Source of the DNA: Diadema setosum
Taxonomy: Eukaryota > Echinodermata > Echinoidea > Diadematoida > Diadematidae
NCBI RefSeq assembly: GCF_964275005.1
Contig: NW_027307665.1
Span: 62,001-126,000, forward strand
Length of the DNA: 64,000 nt
Reading direction: 5' to 3'
Part shown: positions 26,074-37,000 of the stretch, piece after piece
Position numbering within the stretch: the stretch's first letter is position 1
Layout of the letters: every line of letters starts with the position of its first letter
Program-made: the position numbers and the translations under genes
The notes under the pieces: model-generated
Databases searched by the model: none
What the model saw: the letters and a program-made list of their open reading frames with translations, nothing else
What the model was told of the DNA's origin: nothing

Positions 26074-27399
26074 ATTATGAAAGTGTCTGAGCTATGCAAA
26101 TACATAATCATGAATGTGACACATGGGCTGTGCAATCTTAAAAAAAACCCCACACATTGTGGAAATTGCAAGTGCTGTCCATCGCTGTACAGAAGATGGC
26201 TGCTTCGATAGAGGAAATGACACAAAAGCAGAGGAAATCTATGAACAGTACCTGTACTTTGGGTCTCAATCATCTGTGGCTAAGATAGTCTTGGGTTCAG
26301 ACTCTATCCTCTCTCCCTATCAGAGCTCCCTCTCTCTCTCCCTCTCTCTCTCTGTCAAAGAGTGATCTGTGTTTTATGTGGTGTCCATTTATGGCATAGT
26401 TTCTGTTTATAATACACTAACAATTTGGTAGTAGTTAACAGTAGTAAATAATAGTGATAATGATCATAATGTCGACATCATCATCAAAGTAATAGTGATG
26501 AATATAATGATAACACTGCTGGCTACAGTTCGCATAATTTTTATTGTTTCAAAATGTGGTGGGGTGGCAAATATGTTTAATATTAGTGATTGCTGTGGTA
26601 TAGACGTACTGCATTCAGTGCCATTATAGGTGCTGAAGTGCTGAATGAGTTAAAATTGTTTTTGTTCGTTTATTTTGATGTTTCCTTGATTCTGGAGTCC
26701 TGTTTGAATGGTGTATCAATGGCTATGTCAAAAGGGAGAGTTGCATTGATAAATCTGTAAGTCTTGCTCAAGACTAAAATGCTACACGATTGTAGTTGAG
26801 CACTGCAAGTTCATGTGTGTTTGGATTTTATCAGTATCGTTGGTCAGGTTTGTATACATGCCATTTACAGAAGTTCCCAAGTTGCAGTACAGAACATTGA
26901 CCCTGTAGAAACTTCACTCCATGCTTTTTTGGATATTGCAGGTTTAGGATAGTACAGGTATTTATTTTGTTCTTTTTTTTATTTGCCTGTGTGTTTCTTA
27001 TCGTTATTTTTGTGTGATGGCTGATGTGATTGCACTTTTAAAGTATTATTACTTATTTCTTTGACAAACCGTGTTCAATCTCTGACTCGACTAATGCAGG
27101 CAGATAAAAATTTCTTTTTATGGCTATTCCCTTGAAAATTAAGATAAATATCATGTGACTTAGCTTTTCAGAAGGCATTGTCAAATATTTTGCGCGAAAA
27201 CTTGTACAAACGTACAAATTGTGATATATCTCTGCAGCAAGTGAAGGTACTGTAACTTGTACTTTTCATGAATAAAGGGAACATTTGTAAAATTTTATAT
27301 TTTGTAGAAATAACTTGGTACAACTATGATATCACAGTTGTAGGGAAATACCATCTACATCGTAGGTAAACTTTTTTTTTTTTGGGGGGGGGGGGCTAT
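26074..27399. other. no gene seen
   Basis: AT-rich DNA with a CT tract (26326-26355) and, at the end, T- and G-runs next to the LINE. Confidence 0.55.
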
Positions 27400-29463
27400 T
27401 TTTTTTTTTTTTTTCTGTGTGCATTCTCTGAATTTGGAGAAACTTTCCCCAATACACCAATCCAGTAATAGTGAGCTGCTGCACCATGTCATAATAATGT
27501 ATGTATCTGTCATGAACACACTCTTGAATAGGTCACCAGCAATCCTACCTGCAGACATTTCATCCACTTGTACATCATTGCCTGACAGATTTGCCACATT
27601 CTTTGTAAAGAAAGTGGAAAAGATTAGAGAAAATCTCCAACGGAGGAACGAGGAATCTCATACTGACGTCTGTTTCAGTGGATCGATTGTGGATACATCT
27701 GTATCCGAGCTGGCAGATTTTGATGCCATCACAGCCCAGGAGGTGTACAAATTAATTCACTCTGCGCCTAATAAGTCATGTTTGCTAGACCCACTGCCTA
27801 CGTGGCTGCTGAAGGAGACCATCAACACTTTTCTCCCCTACATTGCGTCAATTGTTGACACATCACTCAGTAGTGGTGTCTTCCCATCGTCGTTGAAGGA
27901 AGCTGTGGTGACTCCTCTGATCAAGAAACCAAACCTACGTGTAAATCGTGATAACTTGAAAAACTACAGACCAGTCTCCAATCTCTCATTTCTTTCGAAG
28001 ATAATTGAGAAAGCTGCTTTGTCTCAAGTCTCCGACTACCTGGATACGAATGATCTCTATGTTGAGAATCAGTCAGCTTACCGACGTTGGCATAGTACTG
28101 AGACTGCTCTCTTGAAGGTACAAGACGACATCCTCAGAGCACTGGACAACAAGCTCGTTACCTTCATCGTCTTCTTAGACCTGTCTGCCACATTTGACTG
28201 TGTTGACCATGATATTATGCTGGCTCGCTTAACGAGCCACTTTGGTATCTCCGGGAGTGTGAAAGCTTGGTTCACCTCTTACCTCTCCGATCGCAGCTTC
28301 AGGTTGAAGGTTGCAAGTGAGCTTTCGGAACCGATGTCTCTTGCTCTCGGAGTTCCTCAAGGTTCCGTACTAGGCCCGCAACTTTTCAGTCTATACACCC
28401 AACCCATGGCTGACATCGTCAAACACCATGAGGGCATACAGCACCATAGCTATGCTGATGACGTGCAACTCTACACCTCTGTAGAGCCGAAGGACAGTCA
28501 GGCAATTGAGCTTGCTCTCACCACATTATCTGCATGTATCAGGGACCTACAGCTGTGGATGGAGGGTAATCTGTTGAAACTGAACTGTGACAAAACTGAA
28601 TTCCTTGCTGTTACTAATCCGCGGTTCCATCCCTTGATATCTGGTGTCACCCTGACTGTTGGTAATGTCGTCATTCATCCATCAAGTTCAGTTAGAAGCC
28701 TGGGTGTCGAAATTGACTCCTCCATGAAGCTGAATCACCACGTTTCTTCTCTAAGCAGTTCGCTTCATTTTCATCTCTCAAATATTGCACGTATCAGGCC
28801 TTTCCTCGATCAGAAAGCTTGTGAGCATGCTGTGAGAGCTCTCCTTACCTCAAGAATAGACTATGCAAACTCCATGCTGTCAGGTACATCTTCAAGTAAT
28901 GTCCAGCGCCTTCAACGTGCTCAAAACCGAGCTGCAAAGCTGGTTTTTCTAGCCAAGAAGCGTGACCATGCCTCTCCTCTTCTTCAGCAATTACACTGGC
29001 TCCCTGTGCAAAAGCGAATCGCCTACAAAATCCTGTCAATCACGTACAAATGCCTTCAGAATTGTGCTCCATCTTACCTCCTGACTCTACTTTCACGTCA
29101 CCAATCTGAAAGACAAGGTTTGCGGTCAGGCCAAGACCCAACCCGCCTATCTGTCCCTAGGACTCTCACTCGGACAGGAGACAGATCCTTCTCAGTAGCT
29201 GCCCCACGCCTATGGAATCAACTCCCTCAAAGTATCAGGGAATCACCATCTTTGCCAGTGTTCCAGAAATCGTTGAAGACTTTCCTTTTCAATAACTGAT
29301 TGATTCATTATGTACCTTTTTTTTTTTTTCTTTGTCTGTTGTACTTTTTTTTCCCTTTTTTCCTACCTCCCAAGTGTAAGATGGATTTGTGAAGCGCTGT
29401 GATACATTTGCATTTTTGTAAGAGCGCTATATAAATACCAATATTGTATTGTATTGTATTGTA
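27400..29463 (+). mobile_element. CR1/L2-like LINE copy
   Basis: The 5'-truncated LINE includes the RT ORF and a short 3'UTR. That UTR ends in a stem-forming AGCGCTATATAAATACCAA followed by a short tandem ATTGT tail (about 29440-29463), the end type used by CR1/L2-group elements. Insertion was about 0.5 kb upstream of the first coding exon of ATP6V1C, in the same orientation. Confidence 0.85.
27419..29299 (+). CDS. LINE reverse transcriptase ORF (CR1/L2-type, 5'-truncated)
   Basis: An uninterrupted 626-codon ORF of a non-LTR retrotransposon pol. It lacks the N-terminal endonuclease and begins shortly before the RT domain (LLDPLPTWLLKE, VTPLIKKP, NYRPVSNLSFLSKIIEK). The catalytic aspartates are present in FLDLSATFDCVDH and SYADDVQLY, and the box LGVPQGSVLGP is intact. 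The C-terminal part has the usual LQRAQNRAAKLV, LHWLPVQKRIAYKI and APRLWNQLPQSIR. The enzyme copies element RNA at a nicked target. The 3' end and motifs fit the CR1/L2 group; the exact clade needs a tree. A poly-T/poly-G run just upstream marks the truncation point. Confidence 0.9.
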   Translation: MHSLNLEKLSPIHQSSNSELLHHVIIMYVSVMNTLLNRSPAILPADISSTCTSLPDRFATFFVKKVEKIRENLQRRNEESHTDVCFSGSIVDTSVSELADFDAITAQEVYKLIHSAPNKSCLLDPLPTWLLKETINTFLPYIASIVDTSLSSGVFPSSLKEAVVTPLIKKPNLRVNRDNLKNYRPVSNLSFLSKIIEKAALSQVSDYLDTNDLYVENQSAYRRWHSTETALLKVQDDILRALDNKLVTFIVFLDLSATFDCVDHDIMLARLTSHFGISGSVKAWFTSYLSDRSFRLKVASELSEPMSLALGVPQGSVLGPQLFSLYTQPMADIVKHHEGIQHHSYADDVQLYTSVEPKDSQAIELALTTLSACIRDLQLWMEGNLLKLNCDKTEFLAVTNPRFHPLISGVTLTVGNVVIHPSSSVRSLGVEIDSSMKLNHHVSSLSSSLHFHLSNIARIRPFLDQKACEHAVRALLTSRIDYANSMLSGTSSSNVQRLQRAQNRAAKLVFLAKKRDHASPLLQQLHWLPVQKRIAYKILSITYKCLQNCAPSYLLTLLSRHQSERQGLRSGQDPTRLSVPRTLTRTGDRSFSVAAPRLWNQLPQSIRESPSLPVFQKSLKTFLFNN

Positions 29464-29574
29464 TGCATTCACTGTTACAGGTGGGACACGGCAGTAATGG
29501 GGGATCATGCTACCAAGTCTGATTGGTGTATAAAGGGCATTTTTGGCTAGAAGTTGTTAATCACTTTACTTTAA

Positions 29575-29991
29575 AGGTCCTGTTTACCTTTGGGAGCAGT
29601 GATTTAAAAAATGTTTAAGATATCACATTTGATGTGTAGATCAGTTGTATCACAAAACATCCTACATGTACCATATGAAATTTTTGCAATAAAGCCTAAC
29701 ATATTTGGGAGATATCACTATTTTTCTCATTAAAGGGGATGGCTAGTAACTGATCAGTGGGAATCAGTGGGAATGCTGGGGGATAAACCATAACTGTCTG
29801 TAGACAATTTAGTCTGGAAACGTTTTTATTATAACTATTGTTCACATGTTTTATATTTAACAATACTTGACCTCAATTATGCTGGTTCAGATTTTTACAT
29901 TGGTTGTTTCTATTTCTAACTCACATTTTAGAACTATTTTGAAGCACTAATGCTGGGTTTTTATTTCATCTGCAAATGGTAAATTATGCCT
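29575..29991. mobile_element. TTAA-flanked MITE, family W, copy 1
   Basis: Starts AGGTCCTGTTTACCTTTGGG and ends GGTAAATTATGCCT, with TTAA on both sides (29571-29574, 29992-29995). Interrupted by a family B fragment. It ends 44 bases before the first coding exon of ATP6V1C, so its end is close to the branch point region. Confidence 0.8.
29734..29784. mobile_element. MITE family B, terminal fragment only
   Basis: Only the first ~51 bases of family B are present (AGGGGATGGCTAGTAACTGA to GCTGGGGGAT), after a TTAA. The remainder is deleted. It sits inside another MITE (29575-29991). Confidence 0.8.
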
Positions 29992-30035
29992 TTAAGTTGA
30001 GGAGACAAATTGCTTTGTGCTGCGGTTTGTTTCAG

Positions 30036-30235
30036 ATGAGTGGTGAATTCTGGCTGATCTCGGCGCCGGGCGAGAAGACGTGCCAGCAGACATGGGAACG
30101 GCTGAACGGCGCCACCGTCAGGTTCGACCTGTCCATGAACTTCAAGTTCCCGATCCCGGACCTGAAGGTGGGAACGCTGGACACCCTGGTGGGGCTGTCC
30201 GATGAGCTCGGAAAGTTGGATTCCTATGTTGAAAA
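30036..30235 (+). CDS. ATP6V1C: ATP6V1C first coding exon (codons 1-66)
   Basis: The exon starts with the initiator ATG right after the acceptor ttgtttcag and ends at AA|gtgagt (phase 2). It is GC-richer than its surroundings. It encodes the N-terminal foot region, with [16 protein letters not shown] and [25 protein letters not shown]-flanked MITE ends only 44 bases upstream of it. Confidence 0.96.
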
Positions 30236-30846
30236 GTGAGTATAAAGGGAATGCCAGTAGAAAACACTGCTATACCAATAGAATGAAGATGTCTTGGGGC
30301 CATATCCTATAGCTAAACATAGCAAATACCTTGTACATTATTATTCATGCATTAGAAATGATCTCTAAGTTGCTCTAAACCTACTACTCTTTCATTCCCT
30401 TCTCTCTTGAATTTTGTTTTATTTCTTTATCTCACTTTCATTTCATTCCTTTGTCTTTTCCCTTGTGAGCTATCATCATTTTGTCTCTTTCTTTCTGGAA
30501 CTATTTCTATTTTCTTTCTTTCTGTATTTTTCTATTTTTTCTTCTTCTTGTTTTATTATGTTTCCCTTGATTGCTTCACCTTCTCTTTCTCTCATTTATG
30601 TTCTCAATTTCATTTAATTTTATTCATTTCATTTCATTTTCCATTTCTAACAAGATCATACCGGAAGCCCAGCATGATTATCTTGACTCAATAAAAAAAA
30701 AAAAAAATATCTGTACATGAATTGTTATAAAGAGAGCATATTTAAGCTAGGAATTTAGTTCACATTGTATTGTTCATACCAGAAACACCGGTATTTAAAG
30801 TGCCATACCAAATTCAATTGTTATCATTATCATTATTTTTATTGAA

Positions 30847-30909
<63 letters not shown>

Positions 30910-30992
30910 AATTATAATTATAATTATTATTATTATTATTATTATTATTATTGTTATTATTATTATTAATTATAATTATAATTATAATTATA

Positions 30993-31055
<63 letters not shown>

Positions 31056-34000
31056 TGATAGAGCATAGTTAATTGGATAAGCTGTTTCTCCCCCTTTCCA
31101 GTATCACCCACAAACTTGCCCACTACCTTGGAGAGGTTCTAGAGGACCAACGAGACCGACTGGCAGAGAATCTCATGGCCAACAGGAGTGAGTCTTCAGT
31201 AGTACTTGTGTAGTCTCCTCTTTCTCATCATTTTTCTCTCTTTCATCTCATATTTTTGTTGCCCTTGTGGATAAAAACACATGTTCCGCAACCGTTCATG
31301 ACGACAGGGTAGTGGATCATTATTACAAAAAATGAAGAAATAAAAAAAAATAAAAATTCGATGTTCAAGGAATTTCATATTTCATTATTATTGCTAGTAT
31401 CATTTTTTTATGCGTAATGAAATATCTTTAAACTTACCTCCCTTATTTGTCCAGGGGAAGAATATTACCCCTTGGGGCATACAATGATGTCAATAAAAAG
31501 TTGAGGGAATGTGTACTTTTTGTTAAAAAGGGCTAAGGTTTGTGGCATTCTTTTCACATTGCCTACAAATGTATGTCTCACCACTACTCTGACATGAGGA
31601 ACAGCTGTAACCTTCTTATTCAGCAACACTGGCAGAAGAACTTAACCCAAACTTTCAAGTTCATGACTTTTGAATAGATTATCTGATTTTCCTCGTGTCG
31701 CTGTGTTCTACTTTTAAATGATATGTATTTTGCTTTGACTGAATGAAGCATATGAATATTTGCAGTAAATTCCTGTGTAATGTCGGTATATATTTTGTAA
31801 ATATGCATACACTCTTCCTGAAACGTGTGGAGGCGACACTAAGCAGAAATCTGTGGTATAAAACAGGTTGAGAGGATGTTGCAGTGCTTTGCAAAAGCCT
31901 GAATTCAGGCTCTTTCAGGTACAAAGTTTCTTGGTGAAGATGTATTTCGGGCCCTCTCCTTGTCTCTATAAACTGGCATTACTGTCATTCATTTATTGCA
32001 GTGGACCTGACCACATACATCACCAGGTTTCAGTGGGATGTGGCCAAATATCCAATCAAACAACCTCTAAAGAGCATCTCAGAGATCATCAGCAAGGTAA
32101 GCGAGATGCCTGTTGTCATGGCATCCAATTGCCATGACATCCAGTTCCCTTTGTTTTCCATTTCATACTACGATATTTGAACTACACTGACCAGTGGTGA
32201 TCAATGAAGGTGCTGATGATGATGGTGATGATCGTGTTGATGATGATGGTTATGATGATGGTGATGATGGTTATGATGATGATGGTGATGATGACGATGA
32301 TGGTGATGATGATGGTGATGATGATGGTGATTGTGATATAACCCAAGGAGATGGTGAATTGATTCCAGTGATGATGATAGTGATGAAAGTGATGGTGCGA
32401 GTCAGAACAGTAGGTGAAGATGATGATGGTAATTGAAATGATGACAATGAGGGCGGTGATATTGCTCAGTTGGTAGCACGTCTGCCTTCAGATCCAAGGG
32501 TACTGGGTTCGATACTGGAGTCTCACTGAGCAATGTTGTGTGTACAAGCATTCTGTCCCCTCTAATAAGAGGCAAAACACTTTGTCTCTCAGATGAGACG
32601 TTAAACAGAGATCCTGTAAATGTGAGTTAGCTATGACTCACACACTTGTGTAAGATCCCACTTCATTCATTCATTGCAAAGAATAGACTGCTATTAAAAC
32701 CTGGGTGACGTGGTCCCCCTACTGACACACATTACAGGCGAATGATGCCAACCCCTTATGGTTTGCACCAGGTAACTAGCAATAGTCAGCAAACGGTGTC
32801 AACCAGGCACATTGTGCCATACGCTTGAATGAATGAATGTACGAATGACGATGGTGATGACAGCAGCGATGACGATGATGATGATGATGATGGTAATTGT
32901 AGTGACAGTGATGATGGTGATGATGAAAAAAAAAAATGCCCTACATCGACTTAAATAAGCACTGAATTGATACTACTAAAAACATTGATCAATTCAGTGC
33001 TTATTTACGTCGATGTACATGTAGGGAAATTTGTCAGTCAGTTGCAAAGTGAAAATATGATCGATGGTAATGGTACTGATGAGAAATGAAAGGGCAGAAC
33101 ATCAATAATGAACTGTACAATGCATGATGCCCATTGGATTGGTGTGAAATACGCACAATAGATTCCTCATGAATGATCTTATAGATAATAATGATTCTCG
33201 TATTGTTGATGGCGAAAATTACAAACATCATCATCCAACATAATACATGTAGAGTACGTAGCAAATGTCAGATGTGTGCACTGGCCAGTTTGTGTGAACA
33301 CTTTCCATATGTGACCCTGCATCACAAAACCAACAAAAAGTCGCCAGACATGAATTTTTAGTTAAGGGCAGATTCTGAAAGAGCAGACTCTAAGTTTTAA
33401 AATGATGTATAACTCAATTCAAACGGACTCCCCTAACCTACCTAAATACTGGAAAGAAAGCACACACTCTTGAAAAGTGTGAACTGAAAAAAGAGGCTCT
33501 GAAGTACAGGGTCTATTCGAGCGCTTAATCTTGCACCAATCCGCACTAGATTTGTGATGAAAAGGACAAAACACAGGATGTCAACCACCGGAGCAATGCC
33601 AATGGAGAGATTATCAGATTAAGCTGAAATTAAATATGCTCTTTTAACACATTCTGTTCATGATTAATGCCAACTTTAAAGCAGTAGCCTTATCCTTTCA
33701 AAAGTTATTAGACTTGAAAGTGAAGAGTTTACAAAGGATTTCAAGAAATGAAAAAGGGCCTCTAATACATACCTGATCATTCTACTCTCCCGCAAAAAGG
33801 GGTTGTAGAAAAACTGCCGTAAACACACTTTCCCTTTCATGTTATGATCCCAAACTAAAGAATAATGTAGAAGAAAGATAGCTCTTTCAGAAAATATGAA
33901 AAACTCAAGATTGACTTAGTTGACCAATTTCACCTGGTTTGAGTCCTCACGTAAAGTAAAGGGGTGCGACTTTTTGTTTGTTTTGTGGTGCACGGTCGCA

Positions 34001-37000
34001 TATATGGTTTCACTATCGGGAAGCAGAAAGCACTTTTGGTAGGAAGTCCAGCACATGATTTGAAGACTTAAAAGTGAGGGGTTACATCAAGACTTAAAGG
34101 GAACCCAAACCCAAAGAGCAATGTGGATTGAGTGAAAGCTGCAATATTAGTTAAACACATCAGTGAAAGTTTGAGGAAAATTGGGCAATTGATGCAAAAG
34201 TTATGAATCTAAAAGTACTGGTGTTGGAACTGCTGGATGAGGAGACTATTTGAGGTTATGACGTATGCGTGGACAACAATATAAAGAAAATATAATGAAA
34301 ATTCCACAAAAATTCACTTTTCTGCCATTATGAAAGAACACTTGACTAACTGCTTTCAGAAAGAAGGGGGAATAATTATTACCCTTAACATATGTCAGTA
34401 TCAACTTGATGGAATGTATAATTTTCATGAAACATGAATTTTTGTGGAATTCCTTCTATATTTTCTGTATATTGTTGTCCAAACATGACGTCATAACCTC
34501 TAGTAGTCCTCCTCATCCAGCGGTTCCAACACCAAAACTCGCTGCATAACTTTTGCATTGATTGTCCGATTTTCCTCAAACTTTCACTGATGTGTTCTAC
34601 TAATGTTGCTGCTTTCACTCAATCCACACTGCTCTTTGGGTTTGGGTTCCCTACCCTTAAAGAGAGAATGACAGAGAGGTGAGGCATCCAGTATTTACTC
34701 AGCCATCATTATGTCACTGCCATGAACGGCTTTAGATCAGCAGTAGTGCCTCTGTCTGGAAAGCAGTTGGCGATGCAGATACAAATCTCAGGTTAGTTCT
34801 TACTTTTTCATTTGATGTTCATTATATCAAACCAAAATCTGAATCATTGTGAGTAAGAGCAAAAAAGAAAGCCACTGTAATTACGTCATTATTGCACCAA
34901 GTCTGTTGATTTCACTCCAGTGTGATTTCTTATTTGGTGATCTGTGTGATGTTCATCCTGCAGCAAGTCACACAAATGGATGGAGACCTCAAGGCCAAGT
35001 CACTAGCCTACAACAGCATCAAGGGCAACCTGCAATCCCTGGAGCGGAAGGCAACGTAAGCCACTTTCACTTTCTGGACTTCCCGAATTTTACCACTTTT
35101 GTCTTTAGGGATACTTTTTCCTAAACTTCAAGGGGCTTGTTCATTGCTGGGTTTTTTCTTTCATAGGCACCTTTGGCAAAAGCAATGTGGGTTTGAACCA
35201 CAGATTTTCTGAAGCAACTTCATGGGCATCATGAAATTTCAAAGCATGGTTTCAGCAGAACACACACAGTGAATGAGGAGCTGTTGTACGTAGCTCATTG
35301 GAAAACACCACAGATTATTACAAACAAATATCAAATCAGTCTAACCCAGCCACATCTGTAGACAAGTGGTGTGGTACATCTTGGCATAATTGAAGCGCAC
35401 ATTCACTGTGTGCGAAAAATTAGCAAGCAAAATACAGTGAAACCCCGTTATAACGAGGTCCGTGGGACCGGTGATAATACCTCGTTATAACCGGTACCTC
35501 GTTATAACCGTACGCATCAAAAACAAAGAAAAACATAAGCACGACATCATATACCCATCAATGAAACTTAAGAACATCCTTTGCGTTGTTATTACACTAT
35601 TATGGATCATTATTATTGAGAGAATAAAGGGAAATTATTTGTGAATTAGAAGAAAATTTAGGGGTTGAAATGAGTTATTTCTTTATTGTAATTCTTGTTA
35701 AGTTTTTCTATTAGCACCAGCGCAAATAGAGTAACATACAGGCGTTGTTTACCGTAACTTGCGAGGTATTTTTACGCTGTTGGTGCACAGAGGGAATGCG
35801 ATGATTTCATGAATCATTTCGGCTGTAATCTTGTACAATGTGTGATCGTTGCGCCCGAAGGGATTAAAAATGAGTTCTTTATTTTCTTCCGAAAATGTCT
35901 TCGCGTTTTGTTCATCCGTTCTTGAAAGATATGCGACAAGATTGAATGTGGAAGGTTGTGATCCTTTTTACGCAAATCTGTACCTGGTAGACCATTCTGA
36001 AAGCAAGAAAAATTTTCATTGTGAAATGCAGTGTTAAAATTGTGATAATGAACAAACCTAGATTTATTCAAACTAATAAATGTATTTGATTCTTTTTCTG
36101 ATTTAGGTTAACATGCGTCATTCAACTATTTTTACGCTACTGTCACCTGGCGAGATCGCGATGATTTCAGAGTAACATGCGTTGTTTACCGTTAACTTGT
36201 GAGGTATTTTACGCTGTTGGTGCCCAGCGGGAATTCGATAATTTCATAAATCATTTCGGCTGTAATTTTATACAATGTATTATCGTTGCGCCCGAAGGGA
36301 TTAAAATGCGTTCTTTATTTTCTTCCGAAAATCTCTTCGCGTTTTGTACATCCGTTCTTGAACTGTTCAATGCGTTTGTTTCTTTTTCCGAACACCGATT
36401 AAGCAGGTTAACATGCGTTATTCATCTATTTTTACGCTACTGTCACCCGGCGAGATCGCGATGATTTCATTAATTATTTCGGCTTTAATCATACACACTC
36501 ATATTTAAATTATCATTTGTTAAACGATAATGAACAAATCCAGATCTGTTCAAATTAATAGATACGTTTGTTTCTTTTTCTGAACACCGATTAAGTATAG
36601 GTTAACATGCGTTATTCAAGTATTTTTACGCTACTGTCACCCGGCGAGATCACGATGATTTCATGAATTATTTTGGCTTTAATCACACACACTCATATTC
36701 AAATTATCATTTGTTAAATTATAATGAACAAATCCAGATCTACTCAAAGTAATAAATGCGTTTGTTTCTTTTTCTGAACACCGATTAATTACGTTAACAT
36801 CATGCGTTATTCAACTATTTTTCGCTACTGTCAGCCGGCGGGATCGCGATGATTTCATTAATCATTTCGGCTTTAATCATTCACACTCATGTTTGCTAAC
36901 TAGCAAAAGAACTGGAAGTCGGAACTACAAATGGAAAGGATATAATGATGAGTTGCACACGCATTCCAATTGTCCACTTTTGGCCACAAGTGTCGCTACA

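Noticed and set aside
30770..31123. Frames of about 73-100 codons rich in poly-Ile, poly-Asn and poly-Tyr on both strands
   Set aside because: They are direct translations of the ATT/AAT microsatellite.
32194..32436. Acidic GDDDGDDG frame
   Set aside because: Translation of a GAT microsatellite; no start context or splice sites.
32451..32525. tRNA gene
   Set aside because: Only boxes A and B are tRNA-like; the cloverleaf cannot be completed, and a SINE body and tail follow.
35743..36985. CRISPR-like array
   Set aside because: The repeated units are contiguous ~193 bp tandem copies inside a eukaryotic transposon, without short repeats and unique spacers.
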